Positions 22,509 to 36,131 of a stretch of 64,000 bases of DNA are shown piece after piece. Under the pieces are notes generated by a model that was given only the letters and a program-made list of their open reading frames with translations, did not search any database and was not told the DNA's origin. The stretch is from Rheum nobile (Eukaryota; Streptophyta; Magnoliopsida; Caryophyllales; Polygonaceae). The translations under genes were made by a program, and so were the position numbers. Position 1 is the first letter of the stretch; every line of letters starts with the position of its first letter. The stretch spans positions 4,750,001-4,814,000 of the forward strand of contig WOAB01000211.1 in assembly GCA_027886185.1 (NCBI GenBank). The letters run 5' to 3'.

Positions 22509-24024
22509 TTAAACCTTCTCATTTTTAGGCCCATCAACTTTCTCGAGCCTTTCAAACACAGATGGTCGAGGTGATCCCATTGTGGAAGTTGTGTCAAGCC
22601 TTTGAAACACCGATACTCGAGGAGCAGTTGGTTTTTCTTGTCGAATCAAATCTTGTTCCATTGGCTTTATGACACCTGTTTTCAAAAGTCTCCTTTCGTT
22701 GGAAACTTGCAAGTTGTTGAGAACACCCTCATTGAGAAATTTTCATTGAGCTTTTTCCTTAGAAAAGGGTCTTGAGTTTCGCACCATAATATTGTGCTTA
22801 TTTTGTCTTCTTGGACAGGAAGGCACGATGGAAGGACTAGAGGTTTCACCTCGTAGCACCACCCTCGTGTTCTCATTTTTTCCTTCTCTAAAGTATTTGT
22901 GGACAACCAATGTATCTTTTGAGATGGATTGGTCAACCTTTTGTACAGGAAAAGTATATCGAAGATCATCAATTTTTCCTTAAATTTGCCCTTGTATTTG
23001 GGTGTGTATTTGATCACCTCATATCGAGAAAGTTCAATATCATCTTCATCATCCACGACACAAGAAATCAGGTAGCATTGTGCAATTTCTTCTGCATAGA
23101 TCGAATCATCATCATGATCTAAGGAGTTGTCATTGAGAATATCTTTACGGATAAAGTCCGTCAAGGTGAAAGGAACTCTTTGAGGCTGAATGTATTCATC
23201 CTCAGAATCAGTTTCAGGATTTTTTTCTTTTATACCCATCTTCATTTCTTTCTTGTGTTTCTTGCTCTTCTTTCTGTCTGGTTCTTTTTCACCGGTCTTG
23301 GATCCGAAAGGACAAGCATTGGAAACTTCTGGTGATATAGGGAGCGCGTCCACATCTTCTACTATTGAAATTGTGTTTGATGAAGCGTATGAGCCTTTTG
23401 AACCTGCCCCTTCAATATCAATCTCCTCTACATTGATCATTCCTTCTAAGATATCCTTCAAGACATAACAATCTTGAATTGAATGACCAATAATGCGATG
23501 ATATGGACAATACTTTGGGTCACTCGTCATAGTCACTTCATTGGGCCTTTTTGGCTCGGGGAGTGTTAGAGCCTTAAAGACCATAAGCTCATTAAAGATC
23601 CCTTGAACATCATCATCATCAAAGGGATACTTATTTTGCTTTCTCTCTTGAAGAGTTAGCTTTTTAACGGGCTCTTTGGTTTTACTCTTATTTTGGGTTT
23701 TGAAATTACCCTTATTAGAGAATTGGCCATTTTCTTTGATGGAAATGGTCATAGACTCATCTTCATTTTGTGACCTTTTTCCACTATTTACATGAGTATG
23801 ATGAAGTCCATTTTCACGTCGAGCAAGTTGGTGTTCGACGTTACAAGCCTTTGATACCAAAGCATCAAAAGATAGTGGTTCGGCACTACCTACATGTACA
23901 TCCAGCTCAGGGAGCAAATTATGAGTGCACATTTGAACACATGCTAGCTCACTCAATTTTTCGGGGCATTGGAGCCTTAGACTCCTCTATCTTGATATAA
24001 AGTCATTTGAAGACTCATCACGCC
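22509..24024 (-). pseudogene. Ty3/gypsy gag remnant, unit 3
   Basis: The frame 22682-23956 (424 codons) spans SELACVQMC to the zinc knuckle (about 23468-23509) and the acidic VVDDEDD stretch. It then continues out of register after KGKFKEKL. The C-terminal SVFQRL/SVFERL part is in another frame (22509-22712 and upstream). The frameshift after KFKEKL is at the same place as in units 1, 4, 5 and 6. Confidence 0.75.
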
Positions 24025-24154
24025 TTTGGTTACGTAAAAACCCTTTTTTGATAAACCAATATCAACTTCCAAATTTTATTTTTAAACTTGATTAAATATA
24101 TATAGTTGTGAGGCTTTCAAACCCAATTTAAATTAAGTAGGGTTATATGTATTA

Positions 24155-24612
24155 GATCTTTGCAACTACAAATTTTTATGTAGTGTATGGATCGGCTTGA
24201 ATTTTCACAATTAGGTGTGGTGGCTAGATCCATTTGAATCTTGACCACAACGATTTTATATGTAGCATTAAGATCCATTTGAATCCTCACAACGACGGGA
24301 TTTTAAGTGACGGTTCGATCCATTTGAATCTTCACCACTATGAGTTTATATGTAGCTTTAGGATCCATTTGAATCCTTGCAACTTTGGGACTTCTTGTAG
24401 TGGCGAAACGATATGTTTCAAACCAACTACGTGTCTTCGATGTAGTGGCGAAACTAAGCATTTCGAGCCAACTACGGGTCTTTGTTGTAGCGGCGAAACT
24501 ATGCGTTTCGAGCCAACTACGGATCTTTGATGTAGCGGCGAAACTATGCGTTTCGAGCCAACTACGAGTCTTCGATGTAGCGGCGAAACTAAGCGTTTCA
24601 AGCCAACTACGG
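24155..24612. repeat. 45-bp minisatellite (unit 3)
   Basis: About ten monomers in the same two-subtype order as the other units. Both strands are again open across the array. Confidence 0.8.
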
Positions 24613-24917
24613 GTTCTTTATCATCTTGCTCAATCTATGACAAATACATGATGTTATTAGCTATGAGAAATTTGAACAAAGAAAAGAGATATTTACTGAA
24701 ATTGACGTCGGTCTTGTTCACGGTACAAAACTTCGGTTGACTCTTCTATTTCTTATGCTCTCATGGCTAGTTATAAGTACTTATCTCTTCTTGTGATTTG
24801 TGAGCAAATACCCAAAATAAACCGAAGACCCTCTCTGATTTTTTTCTATCTTGAGCTCTCGTTTCTTTTGAGCTTTTTTTTTTGCAATTCAAGCCTCCAC
24901 CTTTCCTGCAAAAATGC

Positions 24918-25043
24918 TATATAAAGCTGCTTAAAAAATCCCATCATTTATCGCTTTTGACTGCTCAATTTTAACAGAAGAAACGAAAGGCCAACATGCC
25001 ATTCAATGACCAATTTAATGGCTACAGTATTGAGGTGTTATGA
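24918..25043 (+). promoter_or_regulatory. TATA-like site and micro-ORF (unit 3)
   Basis: TATATAAAG at 24918-24926; ATG 24996 starts the 15-codon ORF with synonymous changes only (CCG to CCA, AAC to AAT), ending at 25043. From 25044 to 26231 the spacer continues, with the 71-codon ORF at 25649-25864. Confidence 0.4.
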
Positions 25044-26231
25044 ATGTGTACTAATTGATAGATATCTATTGGAATAATGGAAGAATGCCGTAATGACAAT
25101 TTTCCTATCATCATTTTCATCCCTTAACTCAGCCGTTATGAACATCAAGTATACGGCCAATATAAAGGGACTTTGAAACTTGTCGATCAAGCCATATTAA
25201 GTGCATTAACTTTTGGTAATTAGAGTCATTTTAATCACCACTAATTTTTTATTGCATATATACGTAGCAAAGACTTGTCACACGTATGAGGTGAATGGTA
25301 TATAGAGTAACAATAATATGGTACAAGACTTTTGATATATAAATTTGTTTTAACATCACTTTTCCATGAATAATCTTGAAATCATAATTGTTTAAAATTC
25401 ATGAAAATTTACCCCTCAACAGTTGTCCCCCGAACATTGTGCGTGTGAATTATAGAACACGTGCAAGGTTCGAGATGATATGAGATTATTGAAATTTTTT
25501 ATCTCATTCGTATGGTCACCCACCCATTGATGTATAGTCGACATATGCTTGCGACAAGACAAAATGGTATAAGGTATGGGTATATGGATAATTGAGAAAT
25601 TTTTTTGGACTTGGTGTATGCTTTGGAGTTTGAGGCCTTAGGTCATATTTGGCTTTGACTTTTGGCCATTTGATCATTTTTGTAGACACGGATTTGGCTA
25701 TGAGGCTTTATACCATAGATGTCGATTTCTTCGACTTCCTTTGTGGTAAACGTTTGAGGGTATACCCATACTGTGTGACAAAATTTGAGTTTTGGGGGCA
25801 TTTAGTGACTGAACATATGATATTGACGCAAGTCATAGGGGTTTTCTATCTTGGTTCGGGATAGAGGTTGAAGAGCTTGAGAGAGACGAGGGTAACTTTT
25901 GTGAGGAGATAAAGAGGATGTTTTGGGTATTTTCGCATATAATTCCTTGGGAGGAGATTTTGATTTGAGAATTTTTTAATCAATCATTTAACTTGATTTT
26001 GATGACTCGACTCAAGAGTTTTAGGTAAAATTCACCTTTGTTTCTCCTTCACATCTTTCATAGATGCGTTTTCTCCTCTCTTTTTTACCCCTTTCCGTTT
26101 TATATGAGCTCGGACCATATTTCCAAGATAATGGATGGTTATATGATATTGTCTTCTTTTTCCTCAAAAATACAAGAGGATGTTTTTTGTTTTGTTTTTG
26201 TGGTTGCATCTTGCAAATGAATTGACTAGAC

Positions 26232-26862
26232 TGCCTACGTACCCCATTTGTGAGGGATCAAGCCATCGTAGTTCTTTCTGAACCAATTTAGTTTAGTTTT
26301 TGTCTTTATATGCACTAGAGGATGAAATGTAAACCCAAAGGGTTGTCAAATTTTAAATCTGATTTATCATGTGGATATCAATATTGCCTTTTGTGCGCAT
26401 CACCGAGATAACTTGAACCCACCTTCTAAGAAGAGTTGCCCAAGTCATTTCGACTATCATTTGCGCATAGGCTTTTGATGTTGGTTTGACATTTGTGACT
26501 GAATCCGATATGATTTGAGATCGAATTTCTTACGTACCCTTATAGGGATCAAATCTTAACGTAGTTCTTATTGTACCAATGTAGTTTAGTTTTTGTCTTT
26601 ATAAGCAATAGAGGACTAAATGTAAACCCGAAGGGTTGTCAAAATTTCAATCCAACGTATCATGTGCATGTATATATTTCCTTTTGTACGCATCACTGAG
26701 ATAACTTGAACCCACCTTCTAGGAAGGGTTGCTCAAGTCATTTCGACTATCATTTGCGCATAGGCTCTAGACTTTGATTTGTGATTTGTGACTGAATACG
26801 ATTGTATTTTCGATCGAATTTCCTTCATACCCTTATTGGGATCAAGTCTTATCGTAGTTCTT
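26232..26862. repeat. Inverted-repeat motif tract (unit 3)
   Basis: Same organisation; the third motif is decayed (TTCATACCC and TATCGTAG), which separates this unit from units 4 and 5. Confidence 0.6.
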
Positions 26863-27115
26863 GTTCAACCGTTAACCTCTATTTTCCAATATCAATGACA
26901 TGATTTGGACCATCTTGATGCGGTCCGGTGAATCCTCCTTGTTGTTTCACTTTTCGAGGTTATCACCATTTGGAGCTCTTTCATAGAGTTATGGATTTTA
27001 AAACTTTGCCTCAAAGGAGACATTGTCTTATTCCAACTTGGGCATCATTTGATTTTTGGACGAGGAAACTTGATTGCTTCTTCCTCTTGATCCTCCATTT
27101 CTTGGTCCTTTTGAT

Positions 27116-28629
27116 TTAAACCCTCTCATTTTTAGGCCTATCAACTTTCTCGAGCCTTTCAAACACAGATGGTCGAGGTGATCCCATTGTGGATGTTGTG
27201 TCAAGCCTTTGAAACACCGATACTCGAGGAGCAGTTGCTTTTTCTTGACAAATCAAATCTTGTTCCATTGGCTTTATGACACCTATTTTCAAAAGTCTCC
27301 TTTCGTTGGAAACTTCCAAGTTGTTGAGAACACCCTCATTGAGAAATTTTCTTTGAGCTTTTTCCTTAGAAAAGGGTCTTGAGTTTTGCACCATAATATT
27401 GTGCTTATTTTGTCTTCTTGGACAGGAAGGCACAATGGAAAGACTAGAGGTTTCACCTCGTAGCACCACCCTCTTGTTCTCATTTTTTCCTTCTCTAAAG
27501 TGTTTGTGGACAACCAATGTATCTTTTGAGATGGATTGGTCAACCTTTTGTAAAGGAAAAGTATAACGAAGATCATCAATTTTTCCTTAAATTTGCCCTT
27601 GTATTTGGGTGTGTATTTGAACACCTCATATCGAGAAAGTTCAATATCATCTTCATCATCCACGACACAAGAAATCAGGTAGCATTGTGCAATTTCTTCT
27701 GCATAGATCGAATCATCATCATGATCTAAGGAGTTGTCATTGAGAATATCTTTACGGATAAAGTCCATCAAGGTGAAATGAACTCTTTGAGGCTGAATGC
27801 ATTCATCGTCAGAATCAGTTTTAGGCTTTTTTTCTTTTATACCCATCTTCATTTCTTTCTTGTGTTTCTTGATCTTCTTTCTGTCTGGTTCTTTTTCACC
27901 GGTCTTGGATCCTGAAGGACAAGCATTGGAAACTTCTGGTGATATAGGGAGCACGTCCACATCTTCTACTATTGAAATTGTGTTTGATGAAGCGTATGAG
28001 CCTTTTGAACCTGCCCTCAATCTCAATCTCCTTTACATTGATCATTCCTTCTATGATATCCTTCAAGACATAACAATCTTGAATTGAATGACCAATAATG
28101 CGATGATATGGACAATACTTTAGGTCACTCGTCATAGTCACTTCATGGGGCCTTTTTGGCTCGGGAAGTGTTAGAGCCTTAGAGACCATAAGCTCATTAA
28201 AGATCACTTGAACATCATCATTATCAAAGGGATACTTCTTTTTCTTTCTCTCTTGAAGAGTGAGCTTTTTGACGGGCTCTTTGGCTTTACTCTTATTTTG
28301 GGTTTTGAAATTACCCTCATTAGAGAATTGGCTATTTTCTTTGATGGAAATGGTCATAGACTCATCTTCATTTTGTGACCTTTTTCCACTATTTACATGA
28401 GTATGATGAAGTCCATTTTCAAATCGAGCAAGTTGGCGTTCGACGTTACAAGCCTTTCATACCAAAGCATCAAAAGATAGTGGTTCGGCACTACCTACAT
28501 GTACAGCCAGCTCAGGGAGCAAATTATTTGTGCACATTTGAACACATGCTAGCTCACTCAGTTTTTTGGGGCATTGGAGCCTTAGACTCCTCTATCTTGC
28601 TATAAAGTCATTTGAAGACTCATCATGCC
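27116..28629 (-). pseudogene. Ty3/gypsy gag remnant, unit 4
   Basis: Three overlapping minus frames: 27896-28357 (linker and zinc knuckle), 27289-28026 (acidic region), 27116-27517 (SVFQRL/SVFERL part). One shift is the shared one after KFKEKL; the other comes from a 2-bp deletion near 28017 (GCCCTCAAT against GCCCCTTCAAT) found only in units 4 and 5. Confidence 0.75.
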
Positions 28630-28759
28630 TTTGGTTACGTAGAAACCCTTTTTTGATAAACCAAGATCAAGTTCTAAATTTTATTTTTAAACTTGATTAA
28701 ATATATATAGTTGTGAGGCTTTCAAACCCAATTTAAATTAAGTAGGGTTATATGTATTA

Positions 28760-29219
28760 GATCTTTGCAACTACAAATTTTTATGTAGTGTATGGATCGG
28801 CTTGAATTTTCACAATTAGGTGTGGTGGCTAGATCCGTTTGAATCTTGACCACAACGATTTTATATGTAGCATTCAGATCGATTTGAATCCTCACAACTA
28901 CGGGATTTTGAGTGACGGTTCGATCCATTTGAATCTTCACCACTCTGAGTTTATATGTAGCTTTAGGATCCGTTTGAATCCTTACAACTTTGGGACTTCT
29001 TGTAGTGGCGAAACGATATGTTTCAAACCAACTACGGGTCTTCGATGTAGCGGCGAAACTAAGTGTTTCGAGCCAACTACGGGTCTTGGTTGTAGCGGCG
29101 AAACTATGCGTTTTGAGCCAACTACGGATCTTCGATGTCGCGGCGAAACTATGCGTTTCGAGCCAACTACGGGTCTTTGATGTAGCGCCGAAACTAAGCG
29201 TTTCAAGCCAACTACGGGT
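28760..29219. repeat. 45-bp minisatellite (unit 4)
   Basis: About ten monomers; the fourth GCGAAAC-type monomer has TCGCGGCGA and the fifth TAGCGCCGA, both shared with unit 5. Confidence 0.8.
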
Positions 29220-29521
29220 TCTTTATAATCTTGCTCAATCTATGACAAATACATGATGTTATTAGCTATGAGAAATTTGAACAAAGAAAATAGATATTTA
29301 CCGAAATTGACGTCGGTCTTGTTCACAGTACAACACTTCGGTTGACTCCTCTATTTCTTATGCTCTCACGGCTAGTTATAAGTACTTATCTCTTCTTGTG
29401 ATTTGTGAGCAAAGACCCAAAATAAACCGAAGACCCTCTCTGATTTTTTTCTATCCTGAGCTCTCGTTTCTTTTGAGCTTTTTTTTTGCAATTCAAGCCT
29501 CCACCTTTCCTGCAAAAGTGT

Positions 29522-29647
29522 TATATAAAGCTGCTTAAAAAATCCCATCATTTAAAGCCTTTGACTGCTCAATTTTAACAGAAGAAACGAAAGGCCAACA
29601 TGCCATTCAATGACCAATTTAATGGCTACAGTATTGAGGTGTTATGA
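29522..29647 (+). promoter_or_regulatory. TATA-like site and micro-ORF (unit 4)
   Basis: TATATAAAG at 29522-29530; micro-ORF 29600-29647. The rest of the spacer to 30833 includes the 71-codon ORF at 30252-30467. Confidence 0.4.
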
Positions 29648-30833
29648 ATGTGTACTAATTGATAGATATCCATTGGAATAATGGAAGAATGCCGTAATGA
29701 CAATTTTCCTATCATCATTTTCATCCCTTAACTCAGCCGTTATGAACATCAAGTATACGGCCAATATAAAGGGACTTTGAAAATTTCCGATCAAGCCAAA
29801 TTAAGTGCATTAACTTTTGGTAATTAGAGTCATTTTAATCACCACTAATTTTTTATTGCATATATACGTAGCAAAGACTTGTCACACGTATGAGGTGAAT
29901 GGTATATAGAGTAACAATAATATGGTACAAGACTTTTGATATATAAATTTGTTTTAACATCACATTTCCATGATTAATCTTGAAATCATAATTGTTTAAA
30001 ATTCATGAAAATTTACCCCTCAACAGTTGCCCCCCGAACATTGTGCGTGTGAATTATAGAACACGTGCAAGGTACGAGATGATATGAGATTATTGAATTT
30101 TTTTATCTCATTCGATTGTCACCCACCCATTGATGTATAGTCAACATATGCTTGCGACAAGACAAAATGGTATAAGGTATGGGTATATGGATAATTGAGA
30201 AATTTTTTTGGACGTGGTGTATGCTTTTGACTTTGAGGCCTTAGTTCGTATTTGGCTTTGACTTTTGGCCATTTGATCATTTTTGTAGACACAGATTTGG
30301 CTATGAGGCTTTATGCCATAGATGTCGATTTCTTCGACTTCCTTTGTGGTAAAATTTTGAGGGTATACCCATACTGTGTGACAAAATTTGAGTTTTGGGG
30401 GCATTTAGTGACTGAACATATGATATTGACGCAAGTCATAGGGGTTTTCTATCTTGGTTCGGGATAGAGGTTAAAGAGCTTGATACAGACGATGGTAACT
30501 TTTGTGAGGAGATGAAGAGGATGTTTTGGGTATTTTCGCATATAATTCCTTGGGAGGAGATTTTCATTTGAGAATTTTTTAATCAATCATTTAACTTGAT
30601 TTTAATGATTCGACTCAAGAGTTTTAGGTAAAATTCACCTTTGTTTCTCTTTCACATCTTTCATAGATGCGTTTTCTCCTCTCTTTTTATCCCTTGCCGT
30701 TTTATATGAGCTCGGACCATATTTCCAAGATAATGGATGGTTATAAGATATTGTCTTCTTTTTCCTCGAAAATACAAGAGGATGTTTTTTGTTTTGTTTT
30801 TGTGGTTGCATCTAGCAAATGAATTGACTAGAC

Positions 30834-31370
30834 TGCCTACGTACCCCATTTGTAAGGGATCAAGCCATCATAGTTCTTTCTGAACCAATTTAGTTTAGTT
30901 TTTGTCTTTATATGCACTAGAGGATGAAATGTAAACCCGAAGGGTTGTCAAATTTTAAATCTGATTTATCATGTGCGGATTTTGATGTTAGTTTGACATT
31001 TGTGACTGAATCCGATATGATTTGAGATCGAATTTCTTACGTACCCTTATAGGGATCAAATCTTAACGTAGTTCTTTTTGTACCAATGTAGTTTAGTTTT
31101 TGTCTTTATATGCAATAGAGGATGAAATGTAAACCCGAAGGGTTGTCAAAATTTCAATCCAACGTATCTTGTGCATGTATATATTGCCTTTTGTACGCAT
31201 CACTGAGATAACTTGAACCCACCTTCTAGGAAGGGTTGCTCAAGTCATTTCGACTATCATTTGCGCATAGGCTCTAGACTTTGATTTGAGATTTGCGACT
31301 GAATCCGATTGTATTTTCGATCGAATTTCCTACGTACCCTTATTGGGATCAAGTCTTAACGTAGTTCTTG
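30834..31370. repeat. Inverted-repeat motif tract (unit 4, shortened)
   Basis: Three TACGTA-type motifs remain, but about 130 bp between the first two are missing (CATGTGCGGATTTTGATG near 30970), removing one CTTCTAAGAAGAG hairpin. Confidence 0.6.
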
Positions 31371-31623
31371 TTCAACCGTTAACCTCTATTTTCCAATATC
31401 AATGACATGATTTGGACCATCTTTGATGCGGTCCGGTGAATCCTCCTTGTTGTTTCACTTTTCGAGGTTATCACCATTTGGAGCTCTTTCATAGAGTTAT
31501 GGATTTTAAAACTTTGCCTCAAAGGAGACATTGTCTTATTCCAACTTGGGCATCATTTGATTTTTGGACGAGGAAACTTGATTGCTTCTTCCTCTTGATC
31601 CTCCATTTCTTGGTCCTTTTGAT

Positions 31624-33137
31624 TTAAACCCTCTCATTTTTAGGCCTATCAACTTTCTCGAGCCTTTCAAACACAGATGGTCGAGGTGATCCCATTGTGG
31701 ATGTTGTGTCAAGCCTTTGAAACACCGATACTCGAGGAGCAGTTGCTTTTTCTTGACAAATCAAATCTTGTTCCATTGGCTTTATGACACCTATTTTCAA
31801 AAGTCTCCTTTCGTTGGAAACTTCCAAGTTGTTGAGAACACCCTCATTGAGAAATTTTCTTTGAGCTTTTTCCTTAGAAAAGGGTCTTGAGTTTTGCACC
31901 ATAATATTGTGCTTATTTTGTCTTCTTGGACAGGAAGGCACAATGGAAAGACTAGAGGTTTCACCTCGTAGCACCACCCTCTTGTTCTCATTTTTTCCTT
32001 CTCTAAAGTGTTTGTGGACAACCAATGTATCTTTTGAGATGGATTGGTCAACCTTTTGTAAAGGAAAAGTATAACGAAGATCATCAATTTTTCCTTAAAT
32101 TTGCCCTTGTATTTGGGTGTGTATTTGAACACCTCATATCGAGAAAGTTCAATATCATCTTCATCATCCACGACACAAGAAATCAGGTAGCATTGTGCAA
32201 TTTCTTCTGCATAGATCGAATCATCATCATGATCTAAGGAGTTGTCATTGAGAATATCTTTACGGATAAAGTCCATCAAGGTGAAATGAACTCTTTGAGG
32301 CTGAATGCATTCATCGTCAGAATCAGTTTTAGGCTTTTTTTCTTTTATACCCATCTTCATTTCTTTCTTGTGTTTCTTGATCTTCTTTCTGTCTGGTTCT
32401 TTTTCACCGGTCTTGGATCCTGAAGGACAAGCATTGGAAACTTCTGGTGATATAGGGAGCACGTCCACATCTTCTACTATTGAAATTGTGTTTGATGAAG
32501 CGTATGAGCCTTTTGAACCTGCCCTCAATCTCAATCTCCTTTACATTGATCATTCCTTCTATGATATCCTTCAAGACATAACAATCTTGAATTGAATGAC
32601 CAATAATGCGATGATATGGACAATACTTTAGGTCACTCGTCATAGTCACTTCATGGGGCCTTTTTGGCTCGGGAAGTGTTAGAGCCTTAGAGACCATAAG
32701 CTCATTAAAGATCACTTGAACATCATCATTATCAAAGGGATACTTCTTTTTCTTTCTCTCTTGAAGAGTGAGCTTTTTGACGGGCTCTTTGGCTTTACTC
32801 TTATTTTGGGTTTTGAAATTACCCTCATTAGAGAATTGGCTATTTTCTTTGATGGAAATGGTCATAGACTCATCTTCATTTTGTGACCTTTTTCCACTAT
32901 TTACATGAGTATGATGAAGTCCATTTTCAAATCGAGCAAGTTGGCGTTCGACGTTACAAGCCTTTCATACCAAAGCATCAAAAGATAGTGGTTCGGCACT
33001 ACCTACATGTACAGCCAGCTCAGGGAGCAAATTATTTGTGCACATTTGAACACATGCTAGCTCACTCAGTTTTTTGGGGCATTGGAGCCTTAGACTCCTC
33101 TATCTTGCTATAAAGTCATTTGAAGACTCATCATGCC
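31624..33137 (-). pseudogene. Ty3/gypsy gag remnant, unit 5
   Basis: Translations in all three frames are identical to unit 4 (31624-32025, 31797-32534, 32404-32865), including both frameshifts. Confidence 0.75.
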
Positions 33138-33267
33138 TTTGGTTACGTAGAAACCCTTTTTTGATAAACCAAGATCAAGTTCTAAATTTTATTTTTAAAC
33201 TTGATTAAATATATATAGTTGTGAGGCTTTCAAACCCAATTTAAATTAAGTAGGGTTATATGTATTA

Positions 33268-33727
33268 GATCTTTGCAACTACAAATTTTTATGTAGTGTA
33301 TGGATCGGCTTGAATTTTCACAATTAGGTGTGGTGGCTAGATCCGTTTGAATCTTGACCACAACGATTTTATATGTAGCATTCAGATCGATTTGAATCCT
33401 CACAACTACGGGATTTTGAGTGACGGTTCGATCCATTTGAATCTTCACCACTCTGAGTTTATATGTAGCTTTAGGATCCGTTTGAATCCTTACAACTTTG
33501 GGACTTCTTGTAGTGGCGAAACGATATGTTTCAAACCAACTACGGGTCTTCGATGTAGCGGCGAAACTAAGTGTTTCGAGCCAACTACGGGTCTTGGTTG
33601 TAGCGGCGAAACTATGCGTTTTGAGCCAACTACGGATCTTCGATGTCGCGGCGAAACTATGCGTTTCGAGCCAACTACGGGTCTTTGATGTAGCGCCGAA
33701 ACTAAGTGTTTCAAGCCAACTACGGGT
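33268..33727. repeat. 45-bp minisatellite (unit 5)
   Basis: Identical to 28760-29219 except C to T at 33707. Confidence 0.8.
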
Positions 33728-34029
33728 TCTTTATAATCTTGCTCAATCTATGACAAATACATGATGTTATTAGCTATGAGAAATTTGAACAAAGAAAATA
33801 GATATTTACCGAAATTGACGTCGGTCTTGTTCACGGTACAACACTTCGGTTGACTCCTCTATTTCTTATGCTCTCACGGCTAGTTATAAGTACTTATCTC
33901 TTCTTGTGATTTGTGAGCAAAGACCCAAAATAAACCGAAGACCCTCTCTGATTTTTTTCTATCCTGAGCTCTCGTTTCTTTTGAGCTTTTTTTTTGCAAT
34001 TCAAGCCTCCACCTTTCCTGCAAAAGTGT

Positions 34030-34155
34030 TATATAAAGCTGCTTAAAAAATCCCATCATTTAAAGCCTTTGACTGCTCAATTTTAACAGAAGAAACGAAA
34101 GGCCAACATGCCATTCAATGACCAATTTAATGGCTACAGTATTGAGGTGTTATGA
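34030..34155 (+). promoter_or_regulatory. TATA-like site and micro-ORF (unit 5)
   Basis: TATATAAAG at 34030-34038, micro-ORF 34108-34155; copy of unit 4. The spacer to 35341 holds the 71-codon ORF at 34760-34975. Confidence 0.4.
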
Positions 34156-35341
34156 ATGTGTACTAATTGATAGATATCCATTGGAATAATGGAAGAATGC
34201 CGTAATGACAATTTTCCTATCATCATTTTCATCCCTTAACTCAGCCGTTATGAACATCAAGTATACGGCCAATATAAAGGGACTTTGAAAATTTCCGATC
34301 AAGCCAAATTAAGTGCATTAACTTTTGGTAATTAGAGTCATTTTAATCACCACTAATTTTTTATTGCATATATACGTAGCAAAGACTTGTCACACGTATG
34401 AGGTGAATGGTATATAGAGTAACAATAATATGGTACAAGACTTTTGATATATAAATTTGTTTTAACATCACATTTCCATGATTAATCTTGAAATCATAAT
34501 TGTTTAAAATTCATGAAAATTTACCCCTCAACAGTTGCCCCCCGAACATTGTGCGTGTGAATTATAGAACACGTGCAAGGTACGAGATGATATGAGATTA
34601 TTGAATTTTTTTATCTCATTCGATTGTCACCCACCCATTGATGTATAGTCAACATATGCTTGCGACAAGACAAAATGGTATAAGGTATGGGTATATGGAT
34701 AATTGAGAAATTTTTTTGGACGTGGTGTATGCTTTTGACTTTGAGGCCTTAGTTCGTATTTGGCTTTGACTTTTGGCCATTTGATCATTTTTGTAGACAC
34801 AGATTTGGCTATGAGGCTTTATGCCATAGATGTCGATTTCTTCGACTTCCTTTGTGGTAAAATTTTGAGGGTATACCCATACTGTGTGACAAAATTTGAG
34901 TTTTGGGGGCATTTAGTGACTGAACATATGATATTGACGCAAGTCATAGGGGTTTTCTATCTTGGTTCGGGATAGAGGTTAAAGAGCTTGATACAGACGA
35001 TGGTAACTTTTGTGAGGAGATGAAGAGGATGTTTTGGGTATTTTCGCATATAATTCCTTGGGAGGAGATTTTCATTTGAGAATTTTTTAATCAATCATTT
35101 AACTTGATTTTAATGATTCGACTCAAGAGTTTTAGGTAAAATTCACCTTTGTTTCTCTTTCACATCTTTCATAGATGCGTTTTCTCCTCTCTTTTTATCC
35201 CTTGCCGTTTTATATGAGCTCGGACCATATTTCCAAGATAATGGATGGTTATAAGATATTGTCTTCTTTTTCCTCGAAAATACAAGAGGATGTTTTTTGT
35301 TTTGTTTTTGTGGTTGCATCTAGCAAATGAATTGACTAGAC

Positions 35342-35878
35342 TGCCTACGTACCCCATTTGTAAGGGATCAAGCCATCATAGTTCTTTCTGAACCAATTTA
35401 GTTTAGTTTTTGTCTTTATATGCACTAGAGGATGAAATGTAAACCCGAAGGGTTGTCAAATTTTAAATCTGATTTATCATGTGCGGATTTTGATGTTAGT
35501 TTGACATTTGTGACTGAATCCGATATGATTTGAGATCGAATTTCTTACGTACCCTTATAGGGATCAAATCTTAACGTAGTTCTTTTTGTACCAATGTAGT
35601 TTAGTTTTTGTCTTTATATGCAATAGAGGATGAAATGTAAACCCGAAGGGTTGTCAAAATTTCAATCCAACGTATCTTGTGCATGTATATATTGCCTTTT
35701 GTACGCATCACTGAGATAACTTGAACCCACCTTCTAGGAAGGGTTGCTCAAGTCATTTCGACTATCATTTGCGCATAGGCTCTAGACTTTGATTTGAGAT
35801 TTGCGACTGAATCCGATTGTATTTTCGATCGAATTTCCTACGTACCCTTATTGGGATCAAGTCTTAACGTAGTTCTTG
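35342..35878. repeat. Inverted-repeat motif tract (unit 5, shortened)
   Basis: Same shortened form as 30834-31370. Confidence 0.6.
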
Positions 35879-36131
35879 TTCAACCGTTAACCTCTATTTT
35901 CCAATATCAATGACATGATTTGGACCATCTTTGATGCGGTCCGGTGAATCCTCCTTGTTGTTTCACTTTTCGAGGTTATCACCATTTGGAGCTCTTTCAT
36001 AGAGTTATGGATTTTAAAACTTTGCCTCAAAGGAGACATTGTCTTATTCCAACTTGGGCATCATTTGATTTTTGGACGAGGAAACTTGATTGCTTCTTCC
36101 TCTTGATCCTCCATTTCTTGGTCCTTTTGAT

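Larger units (their letters stand above)
27116..31623. repeat. Array unit 4, duplicated almost exactly as unit 5
   Basis: A 4508-bp unit whose sequence recurs at +4508 (31624-36131). By eye I found only two differences: C/T at 29199 against 33707 and A/G at 29327 against 33835. Shared unit-specific changes, such as the 2-bp loss near 28017 and the approximately 130-bp loss in the inverted-repeat tract near 30977, confirm common descent. Confidence 0.85.

Noticed and set aside
25420..25445. GGGGGACAACTGTTGAGGGG on minus as a polypurine tract and LTR start inside the spacer
   Set aside because: The layout is suggestive (G-run then TGTTGAGGGG), but I could find no matching LTR end with a primer site at the other side of the module, while authentic LTRs with primer sites are at 39.1-48.7 kb.
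28990..29256. Regular repeats resembling a CRISPR array
   Set aside because: The monomers are contiguous and 45 bp with no unique spacers, there are no cas genes, and the DNA is eukaryotic.
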